A DNA stretch of 43,828 bases, from positions 1 through 43,828 of the forward strand of contig NZ_CADCTE010000079.1 in NCBI RefSeq assembly GCF_902805515.1. The letters run 5' to 3'. Numbering within the stretch: the first letter of the stretch is position 1; each line of letters starts with the position of its first letter. The notes under the pieces are model-generated. The model was given only the letters and a program-made list of their open reading frames with translations. It was not told the origin of the DNA and searched no databases. Of the stretch, positions 25,581 through 33,558 are shown piece after piece. The stretch comes from an uncultured Arthrobacter sp. Lineage in GTDB: Bacteria > Actinomycetota > Actinomycetes > Actinomycetales > Micrococcaceae. The translations under genes were made by a program, and so were the position numbers.

Positions 25581-25650
25581 CGAGAAGGCACTGATTAATC
25601 TTTTCATCGGCGAGGTGGGCGCCGGTCGCCTAGTTTTTGGTGGCATTCCC

Positions 25651-25707
25651 GGCGGCACTGTGTCAGGGTGCCCCTGCAGATCGGGATTTTTTCCTCGCAG
25701 TGCCGCC
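25651..25707. other. Structured intergenic segment between the acyltransferase gene and the small CDS
   Basis: The 387-bp region from 25473 to 25859 has no convincing gene. Apart from the promoter at its left side, it holds a stem GGCGGCACTG (25651-25660) with CAGTGCCGCC (25698-25707). Inside it is a second small stem, CAGGG-TGC-CCCTG at 25664-25676, and a run of six T. This could be the terminator of the minus-strand small CDS or a small RNA. I see nothing definite in 25708-25859. Confidence 0.35.
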
Positions 25708-25859
25708 CTGATCCGCGCTGTTCGCACCCGTGGTGCGGCACGCCTGTGCCCCTGGTGCCTGTGCGTCAACGTCCGTGCGGAGGCACGCGCCTGGCAGGCC
25801 GAGGTTCCCGGCTCGCTATGCCGTCCACCCGGAGGGCTAGAGGGCGGCGGGGGACGGAG

Positions 25860-26069
25860 TCAGAACTGGATGGTCTTCGAAACCCTGCACTTGTTGCTGT
25901 CGGTGACCCGCTCCACGTGGAGGCCCTGAAGGACCTCCTGGTCGGTCAAGGAGTGGCCGTCGGCAGCGGCGAGGGTCTGGATCTGCGCCGCCCCCACCGC
26001 GAGGACCTTGCTGTCCTCAACATGCGCGCCGGCATCCAGCTCAACTTCGACCTCGTATGTTTTCTCCAT
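25860..26069 (-). CDS. Small protein of unknown function
   Basis: An ATG at 26069 opens 69 codons ending in TGA at 25862-25860. The product starts MEKTYEVEVELDAGAHVEDS, then KVLAVGAAQIQTLAAADGHS, and ends VTDSNKCRVSKTIQF. It reads like a compact alpha-beta domain with alternating hydrophobic strands at both ends and a central helix. Third codon positions are mostly G or C, as in neighbouring genes, which supports coding. There is no clear ribosome binding site, and an upstream in-frame ATG at 26123 would add 18 residues that look non-coding. No signal peptide or membrane segment is seen. The family is not recognised. Confidence 0.6.
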   Translation of the reverse strand: MEKTYEVEVELDAGAHVEDSKVLAVGAAQIQTLAAADGHSLTDQEVLQGLHVERVTDSNKCRVSKTIQF

Positions 26070-26149
26070 GGTCGATTGTTGCGCCGATCCGGGAGTTTGA
26101 ACAGGTCCCAACCCATCCCGCACGGCCTTTCAACACACTTCACTGCCCT

Positions 26150-26206
26150 CGAAACTGCAGCTCACCACGTTCTGCACGCGGCGAAGCGTGGTGATGTGCA
26201 GTTTCG
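26150..26206. repeat. Large imperfect inverted repeat upstream of the small CDS
   Basis: CGAAACTGCA (26150-26159) plus TCACCACG (26162-26169) pairs with CGTGGTGA (26187-26194) plus TGCAGTTTCG (26197-26206). That is 18 base pairs broken by one 2x2 mismatch, closed by a 17-nt loop. It lies between the glnA1 3' end and the small CDS. It is not followed by T residues, so it does not look like a simple terminator; a dispersed palindromic element or operator is possible. Confidence 0.7.
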
Positions 26207-26219
26207 GCGGGGCGAACGC

Positions 26220-26258
26220 GGAAGGCCCCTCCGCCCGGAACGGGTAGAGGGGCCTTCC
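26220..26258 (-). terminator. Hairpin downstream of glnA1
   Basis: GGAAGGCCCCTC (26220-26231) and GAGGGGCCTTCC (26247-26258) pair over 12 bp, with an inner CCCG/CGGG stem in the loop. It lies 80 bp past the glnA1 stop on its strand and is the likely 3' end of that transcript, though without a T run. Confidence 0.6.
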
Positions 26259-26337
26259 GTGGCGCCAACGTCAGGCGCTGGTGCCGAGCCGTCGGGGCGG
26301 TGTGCGGGTGAACACCCGCGGCGCCCCTGGGGCCGGG

Positions 26338-27762
26338 CTAGACGCCGTAGTAGAGCTCGAACTCATAGGGGTTCGGGCGCAGCGACAGCGGGAAGATCTC
26401 CACCTCGCGCTTGTACGCGATCCAGGTCTCGATGAGGTCCTGGGTGAAGACCCCGCCGGCCTGCAGGAACTCGTTGTCCGCCTCGAGGGCGAGCAGCGCC
26501 TCCTCGAGGGAGCCGGGCGCCTTCTGGATGTCCTTGGCCTCCTCGGCGGGCAGCTCGTAGAGGTCCTTGTCGATGGGGTCGGCCGGCTCGATCCGGTTCT
26601 TGATCCCGTCGAGGCCCGCCATCAGCTGTGCCGCAAACGCCAGGTAGGGGTTGGACGAGGGGTCCGGCGCGCGGAACTCGATGCGCTTGGCCTTGGGGTT
26701 GGAGCCCGTGATGGGGATCCGGATGCCGGCCGAGCGGTTGCCCTGCGAGTACACCATGTTGACCGGGGCCTCGAAGCCCTTCACCAGGCGGCGGTAGGAG
26801 TTCACCGTTGGGTTGGTGAACGCCAGGACGGCGGAGGCGTGCTTGAGCAGGCCGCCGATGTACCAGCGGGCGGTGTCGGACAGCCCGGCGTAGCCGCGCT
26901 CGTCGTAGAACAGCGGCTCGCTGCCGTTCCACAGCGACTGGTGGCAGTGCATGCCCGAGCCGTTGTCGTTGAAGACCGGCTTGGGCATGAAGGTCGCCGA
27001 CTTGCCCCAGGCATTGGCGACGTTCTTCACGATGTACTTGAACTTCTGCAGGTCGTCCGCGGCGTGGGTCATCGTCGTGAACTTGTAGTTGATTTCGGCC
27101 TGGCCGGCGCCGCCGACCTCGTGGTGGGACCGCTCGACCTCAAGGCCGGCCCGGTCCAGCTCGACGCAGATGGCGTCGCGGAGATCGGCCTGCTTGTCGA
27201 CGGGGGAGACGGGGAAGTAGCCGCCCTTGAACGGGGTCTTGTTGCCGAGGTTGCCCCCGACCTCCTCGCGGCCGCTGTTCCACGGGGCCTCGATGGAGTC
27301 GACCTTGTAGAAGCTTCCCTGTGGGGAGGACTCGTACTGGACGTTGTCGAAGATGAAGAACTCGGCCTCGGGGGCGAAGAACGCAGTGTCGGCGATGCCG
27401 GTGGAGGCGAGGTAGGCCTCGGCGCGCTCGGCGACGCCGCGCGGGTCGCGGTGGTACGGATCACCCGTGCGGGGGTTCACAATCGAGAAGTTCAGCGCCA
27501 GCGTCTTTTCCACCCGGAAGGGGTCGATGAAGGCGGTGGTGACGTCGGGGATCAGCTGCATGTCCGATTCCGCGATGCCCTGGAAGCCGCGGATGGACGA
27601 GCCGTCGAACAGCTGGCCGTGGATGAAGAAGTCGGCGTCCACCGATTTCGCCGGCACATTGAAGTGCTGCTGCACTCCGGGCAGGTCGGTAAACCGGACG
27701 TCGACGAACTTCACCCCTTCGTCAGCAATGTACTTGAGGACTTCGTCCGCATTCTTGAACAT
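26338..27762 (-). CDS. glnA: Glutamine synthetase type I (GlnA1)
   Basis: GlnA makes glutamine from glutamate, ammonia and ATP and is the main ammonium-assimilating enzyme, a cytosolic dodecamer. The 474-residue product has [17 protein letters not shown] near 52-68, the metal site PEAEFFIFD near 130, the [16 protein letters not shown] run near 210, [12 protein letters not shown] near 263-274, [18 protein letters not shown] near 315 and [17 protein letters not shown] near 355. The adenylylation tyrosine is about Tyr402 in [10 protein letters not shown], matching the GlnE target motif. The ATG at 27762 has AAGGAG upstream; an ATG seven codons earlier is less likely because it overlaps that site. 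A GlnR box lies 127-164 bp upstream of the start codon. Confidence 0.97.
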   Translation of the reverse strand: MFKNADEVLKYIADEGVKFVDVRFTDLPGVQQHFNVPAKSVDADFFIHGQLFDGSSIRGFQGIAESDMQLIPDVTTAFIDPFRVEKTLALNFSIVNPRTGDPYHRDPRGVAERAEAYLASTGIADTAFFAPEAEFFIFDNVQYESSPQGSFYKVDSIEAPWNSGREEVGGNLGNKTPFKGGYFPVSPVDKQADLRDAICVELDRAGLEVERSHHEVGGAGQAEINYKFTTMTHAADDLQKFKYIVKNVANAWGKSATFMPKPVFNDNGSGMHCHQSLWNGSEPLFYDERGYAGLSDTARWYIGGLLKHASAVLAFTNPTVNSYRRLVKGFEAPVNMVYSQGNRSAGIRIPITGSNPKAKRIEFRAPDPSSNPYLAFAAQLMAGLDGIKNRIEPADPIDKDLYELPAEEAKDIQKAPGSLEEALLALEADNEFLQAGGVFTQDLIETWIAYKREVEIFPLSLRPNPYEFELYYGV

Positions 27763-27872
27763 GGATTGATGCTCCTTACGCATAGCTTGGGTAACGGCCC
27801 GGCGTCATCGGGTGTCCGCGTCAACAGAAAGCGGACACACGGGCAGTGCCTTGCTGCAGCCGACAAGTTACA

Positions 27873-27926
27873 ACTGTAGAAGCGCGCAGTTTCCCTCGGG
27901 TGTCACCATTGTTTCCGGCACGTTAC
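27873..27926 (-). promoter_or_regulatory. GlnR-binding site and promoter of glnA1
   Basis: Read on the minus strand from 27926: GTAAC, six bases, GAAAC, six bases, GACAC, six bases, GAAAC, ending at 27889. This matches the full two-site actinobacterial GlnR consensus (GTnAC-n6-GAAAC repeated with 6-bp spacing). TACAGT at 27878-27873, ten bases past the last half-site, is the likely -10, so the GlnR site covers the -35 region as expected for an activator. The leader would be about 100 nt. Confidence 0.85.
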
Positions 27927-28042
27927 TTAATGGGCAGTGCTTTCAGCCTAGCGTGCCTGCAGGGGACCGACGGGCCGTGCCGGTGTCGTCCGACGGGGCG
28001 GCGCCCCCCGCCGGGCGGGAAAAACCGGCGGGCGCCCACCGG

Positions 28043-28054
28043 TAAACTGGGCCT
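28043..28054 (+). promoter_or_regulatory. -10 element for a leaderless RDD gene
   Basis: TAAACT at 28043-28048 is followed by six bases and GTG at 28055. No ribosome binding site is present. Confidence 0.6.
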
Positions 28055-28492
28055 GTGGTGAATCGAAACGACGTCGGATCCTGGCTCAACGGGCCTCCTC
28101 CCTCCGGAGCGCAGGACTGGCCCGGACAGCGGCTGGGACGTCCGAAGAGCGGCCCGGGTTCCATCGCGCGGGTTGGGCCGCGGGTGGTGGCGCTGTTGAT
28201 CGACTGGGCGCTGTGCACCCTCATCTCGCAGGCCTTCTTCGGCTGGGACGGGTTCGCCACGACGTACCTGTTCCTCCTGGAACAGATCCTCTTCGTCGGC
28301 TTCTTCGGCTACAGCATCGGCCACCGAGTGCTGAGAATGCAGGTGCAGACCCTCGACGGACGTCCGGCCGGGTTCCTCACCGCCGCCATCCGCTCCGTGC
28401 TGATCTGCCTGGTGATCCCCGCACTCATCTTCGACCCCGACCAGCGCGGCCTCCACGACCGGGCCCGCGGCACCGTCCTCGTCCGCATCTAG
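28055..28492 (+). CDS. RDD-family membrane protein
   Basis: The 145-residue product has a hydrophilic N-tail with a WPGQRLGRPKSGPGS stretch, then the RDD domain: RVGPRVVALLIDWAL near 39-53, membrane segments about 43-64, 71-90 and 106-126, and DQRGLHDRARGTVLV near 128-142. RDD proteins are small membrane proteins of mostly unknown role; some have been linked to ion or sodium/proton exchange. The start is GTG at 28055 (a second GTG follows at 28058); a -10 box six bases upstream points to a leaderless mRNA. It is divergent from glnA1 and shares the 292-bp gap with the GlnR site, so nitrogen control of this gene is possible but unproven. Confidence 0.9.
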   Translation: MVNRNDVGSWLNGPPPSGAQDWPGQRLGRPKSGPGSIARVGPRVVALLIDWALCTLISQAFFGWDGFATTYLFLLEQILFVGFFGYSIGHRVLRMQVQTLDGRPAGFLTAAIRSVLICLVIPALIFDPDQRGLHDRARGTVLVRI

Positions 28493-28505
28493 TCCGGCCG
28501 CCGGA

Positions 28506-28654
28506 GCCCAGTCCTTCGGCGCCCAGTCCTTTGGCGCCCAGTCCTTCGGTGCCCAGACCCGGGACACCCAGACCCGCGGCACCGGTCCCTCACGCACTGG
28601 CCCTCACGCACTGGCCCTCCGCACTGGCCCTCACGCACTGGCCCTTAACGAACT
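28506..28654. repeat. Two adjoining tandem arrays (15 bp and 14 bp) after the RDD gene
   Basis: Five 15-bp units occupy 28506-28580: GCCCAGTCCTTCGGC, GCCCAGTCCTTTGGC, GCCCAGTCCTTCGGT, then two more diverged units with CCCAGACCCG cores. Five units of about 14 bp follow at 28584-28654, typically GGCCCTCACGCACT. They start 13 bp after the RDD stop and run into the hairpin at 28653. No start codon or ribosome binding site supports translation. Confidence 0.9.
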
Positions 28655-28695
28655 GTGGCAGGAAACCCCGGAACACCGGGAGCTTCCTGCCACAG
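28653..28695. terminator. Hairpin between convergent RDD and DUF4191 genes
   Basis: CTGTGGCAGGAA (28653-28664) pairs with TTCCTGCCACAG (28684-28695) over 12 bp, and an inner CCCGG/CCGGG stem (28667-28671 and 28676-28680) extends it. There is no strong T run on either side. It probably ends both transcripts. Confidence 0.65.
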
Positions 28696-28708
28696 GGATT
28701 CTGCAGGC

Positions 28709-29461
28709 TTAGCGGCCCTTCATGGCCTTGCGGTCCGGCCGGGCCTTGTACGGATCGACGCCCTTGGGGATCGGCAGGCGGGTACCGAGCGCGCGCAGCC
28801 GCTTGTCGACGGCGTGCACCTCCTGCTTGGTGAGGGACTTCTTGAGCTTCTGGGCGGTCTTGGCCACCTTTGCCAGGGGCACCTGGCCCTCGCCGCGGCC
28901 GGCCTGGATCACGTGGATGGGCACGTTCGGCACGATGCGGGCCATCTTCCGGCGCTCGTCGTCGACGAGGCGCTTCACGCGCCCGGACGGGCCTTCGGTG
29001 ACGAGTACGATGCCGGGGCGGCCGATGGCGCGGAACACGGCGTCCTGGGAGCGCGGGTTCATGGCCACGGGCTGCTCCTCAAGGATCCAGCCCCTGCGCA
29101 GCACGCTCAGTGCAGCGCCGGCGGCGCCCGGCTTGCCCTCGATCTGCGAGAAGGCCGCCCGTTCGGCGCGGCGCGACAGGATGAACACTGCGGCCAGGAA
29201 GGCCAGCGGCACCGAGATCAGCATCAGCGTCACGACGTTCTGGATGAGCAGCCCGATGATCAGCCCCACAGCAATGATGCCCAGGAAGGCAAGAAGCATC
29301 AGCCAGACCACGTTCGGGTCGTTGCGCCTCGTCATCTTGAAGACTTCGAGGATCTGCTTGGTCCTGCCGGTCTTCTTCGCCGGCTTGGCAGCCTTGGGCT
29401 TGCGGGAGAAAAGGCGCCGTTTGGGCGCGGGGGATCCCTCAGGATTGATGCTGTGCGACAT
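28709..29461 (-). CDS. DUF4191 membrane protein
   Basis: The 250-residue product has a basic N-tail (KRRLFSRKPKAAKPAKKTGR), two adjacent membrane helices near 53-75 and 78-96, and a cytosolic domain with RRAERAAFSQIEGKPGAAGA, GRPGIVLVTEGPSGRVKRL, RIVPNVPIHVIQAGRGEGQ and a Lys/Arg-rich C-terminus. This is the layout of the actinobacterial DUF4191 family, regularly found beside lipA. Function is unknown. The ATG at 29461 has no ribosome binding site; TAGAAT (29476-29471 on the minus strand) lies nine bases upstream, which predicts an mRNA with almost no leader. It is separated from lipA by 89 bp. Confidence 0.9.
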   Translation of the reverse strand: MSHSINPEGSPAPKRRLFSRKPKAAKPAKKTGRTKQILEVFKMTRRNDPNVVWLMLLAFLGIIAVGLIIGLLIQNVVTLMLISVPLAFLAAVFILSRRAERAAFSQIEGKPGAAGAALSVLRRGWILEEQPVAMNPRSQDAVFRAIGRPGIVLVTEGPSGRVKRLVDDERRKMARIVPNVPIHVIQAGRGEGQVPLAKVAKTAQKLKKSLTKQEVHAVDKRLRALGTRLPIPKGVDPYKARPDRKAMKGR

Positions 29462-29476
29462 AGTGGCTCAATTCTA
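29462..29476 (-). promoter_or_regulatory. -10 element for the DUF4191 gene
   Basis: TAGAAT on the minus strand (29476-29471) is nine bases before the ATG at 29461, which would give a leader of only about two nucleotides. Confidence 0.45.
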
Positions 29477-29550
29477 CGTGATAGCGGCCGCGCTCAGGCC
29501 GCGCCGAAGCGGCCGATTGAAGCCGGAAGTGCTGAGGTGCCTGCGGGCCG

Positions 29551-30552
29551 TTAACCGGCCTTTCGATCGGAGGCTTCCCGGAGTGAGGGGCCGGAGTCGT
29601 CGAGGTGTGCAAGCTCCGGCGGGAGCTCGAGTCCCTTCCTCCGCATGGCACGCGCCCACAGCCGGCCGGCCCGGTAGGAGGAGCGCACCAGAGGCCCGCT
29701 CATGACCCCCAGGAACCCGATCTCCTCGGCTTCCTCGCGGAGTTCGACGAACTCGCCGGGCTTGACCCACCGATCCACCGGCAGGTGGCGTTCACTCGGC
29801 CGGAGGTACTGGGTGATGGTGATCAGGTCACACCCGGCGGAGTGAAGGTCGCGGAGCGCTTCGGAGATTTCCTCCCGCGTCTCGCCCATCCCGAGAATCA
29901 GGTTCGACTTGGTGACCATGCCGCGCGCCCGGCCCTGGGAGATCACATCGAGGGACCGCTCGTACCGGAAGGCGGGCCGGATGCGCTTGAAGATGCGCGG
30001 GACGGTTTCGACGTTGTGCGCGAACACCTCGGGAACCGCGTCACAGATGGCCGCGATATGTTCGGGCCGTCCGGAAAAGTCCGGGATGAGGATTTCGACG
30101 CCGGTGCCGGGGTTCATGCTGTGGATCTGGCGGATCGTCTCGGCGTAGAGCCAGACCCCCTCGTCGGGCAGGTCGTCGCGGGCGACGCCGGTCACCGTGG
30201 CGTAGCGGAGGTTCATCGATCGAACCGACTGGGCCACCTTGAAGGGCTCGCTGCGGTCCAGGGGCTGGGGCTTGCCGGTGTCGATCTGGCAGAAGTCGCA
30301 GCGGCGGGTGCATTCGGATCCGCCGATGAGGAAGGTCGCTTCGCGGTCCTCCCAGCATTCGAAGATATTGGGGCAGCCGGCCTCCTCGCAGACCGTGTGA
30401 AGGCCTTCCTTCTTCACAAGGTTCTTCATGGAGACGAACTCGGGGCCGATATTGACCTTGGCCTTCATCCAGTCCGGCTTGCGCTCCACGGGCGTCTCGG
30501 CGTTGCGCGCTTCGATGCGCAGCATGCGGCGTCCTTCGGGGGCCAGGCTCAC
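29551..30552 (-). CDS. lipA: Lipoyl synthase
   Basis: LipA inserts two sulfur atoms into octanoyl groups on E2 and GcvH domains, giving lipoyl cofactors. The 333-residue product carries both iron-sulfur sites: the auxiliary cluster with Cys55, Cys60 and Cys66 in [16 protein letters not shown], and the radical-SAM cluster Cys81, Cys85 and Cys88 in [13 protein letters not shown]. The C-terminal [11 protein letters not shown] supplies the serine ligand of the auxiliary cluster. [14 protein letters not shown] and [10 protein letters not shown] are further family motifs. The GTG at 30552 has GGAG seven bases upstream and overlaps the lipB stop (GTGA), so lipB and lipA are coupled. The E2 subunit encoded at 38220-40055 is a likely client. 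Confidence 0.97.
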   Translation of the reverse strand: MSLAPEGRRMLRIEARNAETPVERKPDWMKAKVNIGPEFVSMKNLVKKEGLHTVCEEAGCPNIFECWEDREATFLIGGSECTRRCDFCQIDTGKPQPLDRSEPFKVAQSVRSMNLRYATVTGVARDDLPDEGVWLYAETIRQIHSMNPGTGVEILIPDFSGRPEHIAAICDAVPEVFAHNVETVPRIFKRIRPAFRYERSLDVISQGRARGMVTKSNLILGMGETREEISEALRDLHSAGCDLITITQYLRPSERHLPVDRWVKPGEFVELREEAEEIGFLGVMSGPLVRSSYRAGRLWARAMRRKGLELPPELAHLDDSGPSLREASDRKAG

Positions 30553-31271
30553 AGTAAAGCTCCTTTGGGCTGGTCGGCGCCAGCGTCGTCGGTCGGTCCG
30601 TCGGAAAGCGTTGTGGCCGCGTCGTCGAGTACCAATGCTGACTCATTCTTGCGCAGTTCTTCCTCGATGCGCGACACGATGTCCGATGGGGTAACGGTGC
30701 GGCCGGTCTCGGCCGAGATGCTGGTGACGCCCGCGTCGGTGATGCCGCAGGGAACGATCTGCTCGAAGGGTGCGAGGCTGTTGCTGCAGTTCACCGCGAA
30801 TCCGTGCATGGTCACCCGCCGGTTGATGCGGATTCCGATGGCGGCGATCTTGCGGTCAGGCAGTCCTCCTCCAGCGGCGATCCACACCCCCGACCGTCCG
30901 TCGATGCGGATGCCCTCGAGGTCGTAGTCCTTCAGCACGGCGATGATGACGTCCTCGAGGATTCCCACGTAGTCGGACACCCTCGTGGGTTCGGGCAGGG
31001 CGAGGATCGGGTACCCGACGAGTTGGCCGGGGCCATGCCAGGTCAGTTTCCCGCCCCGGTCCACAGCGACCACCGGCGTGCCGTCAAAGGGCCGCTCGTG
31101 ATCTTCGGTGCGCTTGCCTGCCGTATAGACGGCCTCATGCTCGAGCAGCAGCACGGTGCTGGGCGAGCGCCTTGCGACGACCGCCTCGTGAAGGCTGCGC
31201 TGGAGGTCCCATGCCTTGGTGTAGTCGACGTACTCGGGATGGAGGCCGATTCTGGCGAACTCGAGAGTCAT
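30549..31271 (-). CDS. lipB: Octanoyltransferase LipB
   Basis: LipB moves octanoyl from acyl carrier protein to the lipoyl domains, the first step of endogenous lipoate synthesis. The 240-residue product has [12 protein letters not shown] near 44-55, the [19 protein letters not shown] block near 72-90, catalytic Lys141 in [11 protein letters not shown], and catalytic Cys175 in [14 protein letters not shown]. The last 30 residues are Asp/Ala-rich and probably disordered. The ATG at 31271 has no ribosome binding site and sits six bases after a TACCCT box, so it is likely leaderless. It forms a two-gene operon with lipA. Confidence 0.97.
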   Translation of the reverse strand: MTLEFARIGLHPEYVDYTKAWDLQRSLHEAVVARRSPSTVLLLEHEAVYTAGKRTEDHERPFDGTPVVAVDRGGKLTWHGPGQLVGYPILALPEPTRVSDYVGILEDVIIAVLKDYDLEGIRIDGRSGVWIAAGGGLPDRKIAAIGIRINRRVTMHGFAVNCSNSLAPFEQIVPCGITDAGVTSISAETGRTVTPSDIVSRIEEELRKNESALVLDDAATTLSDGPTDDAGADQPKGALL

Positions 31272-31283
31272 GGGTTAAGGGTA
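31272..31283 (-). promoter_or_regulatory. -10 element for a leaderless lipBA transcript
   Basis: TACCCT on the minus strand (31283-31278) is followed by six bases and ATG at 31271, with no ribosome binding site. Confidence 0.5.
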
Positions 31284-31388
31284 ATGCCCGCCTCCCGCAA
31301 AAAGATCAGGAGAAATCTCACACCGACGAGGTACGCCTGCCCTGTGGATAAGGGCCCCGCGTGGGATTTCGGGGACTACAACTTAAGG

Positions 31389-33557
31389 ATGGACATCTCC
31401 GCCAGCGATGGACACGGTTTCCCCGACCTCGACCCCGGTGCTGCCCCTGTGCCGGACGGTGGATCTGGTGCCGGGCCCCCGCCCTCCGTCCAGGGGTTCG
31501 AGACAGGACGCCTGCTCGGAACGGGCGGCGGTTCCTCCGTCTGGCTCGTTACCGCGCACGACGGAGGTGGAGTGTTCGCGCTGAAGGTCGGCTCCGGGGG
31601 ACTTTCCGGCGCGGATCCGGACGAAACGGACCCGGGCGTTGCAGAAGGAATGGTCCACCGGGAAGCGGACGTGATGGGTGGGCTGCGCCACGAACACCTC
31701 GTGACCATCCACGGGATCGTGGCGACCGACCGCGGCCCTGGTGCGCTCATGGACTACGCCCCCGGAGGTTCCCTGCAGAATCTGGTGGCGGTGCGGGGCC
31801 CGCTGCCGGTCGGCGAGGCGGTTACGGTTCTGGTGCCCATTGCGCAGGCTCTCGCCTACCTCCACGGGCAGGGTGTGTCCCACGGTGACGTCACTCCCTC
31901 GAACATCCTCTTCACCGAGGAAGGCAAGCCGCTGTTGAGCGACTTCGAACTGGGGCGGCGTCTCGGCGAGGGGCTGCGGCTGACGGCAGGAACGCCTGGC
32001 TTCAGGGATCCCCGCCCATCCGAGCCGGAGCGCCTCAACACCGAGGCCGACGTCTTCTCCCTCGGCGCGGTGGCGTGGTTCGCCCTGACCGGCCGGGTCC
32101 CCGGGCCGTCCGCGCAGCGCCCACCCCTGTCGATGCTGGTACCCGAGATTCCGCCCCGGTTCCTTTCCCTGATCGAGGAGTCGTTGTCCGAGGACCCGAC
32201 GCAGCGCCCCGATGCCGTTTCCTTTGCGCGGGGGAGCCTGAGGGCGGGTACGGCGGTGCCGGTCGGGCTCGTAGAGGCGGTGGGGGAGGATGTCCGCCCG
32301 CGCCTCCTTACCCGGCGCGACGCGGCACCGAACGCCAGGCCTTGGGGTCCCCTGGGCCGCATTGGTTCGGGCGGGCGGAGGTCCGGTGGGCCCGGTGCGG
32401 GAACAGCGTTCGGGAGCGGGAAGGGGAGATCGGGATCGCGGGCCCGGACCCCGGCCAGCAGGACGGATTCCCGGCCCGCGGAACCGCGCCGCCGCGGTGC
32501 TGCGGCCGGGACGGGCCGACGGTCCGCCGCACGGAGGGGATTCGGCCCGGTACCGGGCTCGATTCTGGGCTCGATTCCAGGTTCGATTCCAGGTTCGATG
32601 CCGCGGTGGATCGCGGCGGGAGCCCTCGCGGTCCTGCTTGCCGCCGGCGCTGTCTGGGCGCAGGGGGAGGGTGGGCGCCTCCGGCTGCCCGAGCGGCCAC
32701 CGGAGGCCGTCGCGGAGCGGGGGCCGGACTTTCCGGGGGGCGGGCCGGGGCAGCTGCCGCCGGTGACGGATCCCGCGCCCGGTTCCGGGAAGGGACCGGT
32801 TCCCCAGGAGGGACCGGTTCCCCGGGAAGGATCGGCCCAGGAAGGATCGGCTGCCCGGGAGGAACCGCATACTCAGGAGGAACCGGCACCCCTGGACGTT
32901 CCGGAAACACCGGAAGCCCTCGAGTCCCTTGGCGCACCAGGCCGGGCGGAGGTACATCGTCCATCGGTCACCCCGGCCGCTCCGAAAACACAACCGGCGC
33001 CGGAGGCCCGGACGTCGTCGGGGCCTCCGGCGCCCGAACCGATTTCAGCGGTTGACCCGCTCACAGCACTGCCTCAGCTGGCGCAGCAGCGCGCCGCCGC
33101 CTTCGCCCGGGCCGACCCGGCCGTGCTCGACGAGGTCAACACGAGGGGGTCCACGGCGATGGCATCGGACCTTCGGGAAGTCACTGCTCTTGCGGAAGCC
33201 GGCCGCCGCCTGGCCGGGCTGCGGCTGACCGTGATCGAGGCGCAGATCGTCGAACCCCCGGCCGCAAAACCCCCGGCCGCAAAACCCCCGGCCGCAAAAC
33301 CCCCGGCCGCAAAACCCCCGGCCGCAAAACCCCCGGCCGCAAAACCCCCGGGGTCAAACGGGTTCGCCGACGGCGGCGCGTCCCGGACCGCAGCCGTCGC
33401 CGCCACGGTGGAGGTCTCGGCCCACACCGAACTCGACAACTCAGGAGCCGCCGTCTCCGCGGAGGTTCCTCCGCGCCGACAGGAACTCGTCTTCGTCCTC
33501 CAAGAGGAGGGCGGCTGGAAGATCCACGCTGTATATGCGGCCGCGCAGGGCCCGTGA
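31389..33557 (+). CDS. Membrane-anchored Ser/Thr protein kinase-like protein with extracellular NTF2-like domain
   Basis: The 722-residue product has a kinase domain at about 36-290: Gly-loop GTGGGSSV at 44-51, Lys66 in FALKV, Glu92 of helix C, catalytic Asp167 in HGDVTPSN with Asn172, and Asp185 in DFE. The DFG motif is thus DFE, and HRD is HGD. A Ser/Arg/Pro-rich juxtamembrane region follows, including a GSIPGSIPGSM repeat, then one membrane helix near 405-425. The outside part is Pro/Glu-rich, followed by a domain at about 555-720 (QQRAAAFARADPAVLDEVN, then VATVEVSAH-type strands and EEGGWKIHAVYAA) that resembles NTF2/SnoaL folds. It is interrupted by six exact PPAAK repeats at 623-652. 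The ATG at 31389 has no spaced ribosome binding site. Ligand and substrates are unknown. Confidence 0.85.
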   Translation: MDISASDGHGFPDLDPGAAPVPDGGSGAGPPPSVQGFETGRLLGTGGGSSVWLVTAHDGGGVFALKVGSGGLSGADPDETDPGVAEGMVHREADVMGGLRHEHLVTIHGIVATDRGPGALMDYAPGGSLQNLVAVRGPLPVGEAVTVLVPIAQALAYLHGQGVSHGDVTPSNILFTEEGKPLLSDFELGRRLGEGLRLTAGTPGFRDPRPSEPERLNTEADVFSLGAVAWFALTGRVPGPSAQRPPLSMLVPEIPPRFLSLIEESLSEDPTQRPDAVSFARGSLRAGTAVPVGLVEAVGEDVRPRLLTRRDAAPNARPWGPLGRIGSGGRRSGGPGAGTAFGSGKGRSGSRARTPASRTDSRPAEPRRRGAAAGTGRRSAARRGFGPVPGSILGSIPGSIPGSMPRWIAAGALAVLLAAGAVWAQGEGGRLRLPERPPEAVAERGPDFPGGGPGQLPPVTDPAPGSGKGPVPQEGPVPREGSAQEGSAAREEPHTQEEPAPLDVPETPEALESLGAPGRAEVHRPSVTPAAPKTQPAPEARTSSGPPAPEPISAVDPLTALPQLAQQRAAAFARADPAVLDEVNTRGSTAMASDLREVTALAEAGRRLAGLRLTVIEAQIVEPPAAKPPAAKPPAAKPPAAKPPAAKPPAAKPPGSNGFADGGASRTAAVAATVEVSAHTELDNSGAAVSAEVPPRRQELVFVLQEEGGWKIHAVYAAAQGP
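33255..33344 (+). repeat. Exact 15-bp tandem repeat inside the kinase gene
   Basis: CCCCCGGCCGCAAAA is repeated six times without a single change, followed by a partial seventh copy (CCCCCGG). In frame it encodes PPAAK six times. Complete identity suggests recent slippage. Copy-number change would alter the length of the extracellular linker by five residues per unit without frameshift. Confidence 0.97.
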
Positions 33558-33558
33558 G

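Noticed and set aside
25531..25929. Plus-strand open frame of 132 codons between the acyltransferase gene and the small CDS
   Set aside because: No ribosome binding site, a Cys/Arg-rich low-complexity product, and overlap with the acyltransferase promoter and the small minus-strand gene.
26281..27879. Plus-strand open frame opposite glnA1
   Set aside because: GlnA1 on the minus strand is unmistakable, and the frame crosses its promoter and GlnR site.
28506..28654. CRISPR array
   Set aside because: Units are directly adjacent with no unique spacers and there are no cas genes nearby; it is a plain tandem repeat.
31389..32300. Kinase as a dead pseudokinase
   Set aside because: The DFG glycine is changed, but the ATP lysine, catalytic Asp, Asn and metal-binding Asp are all present, so activity cannot be excluded.
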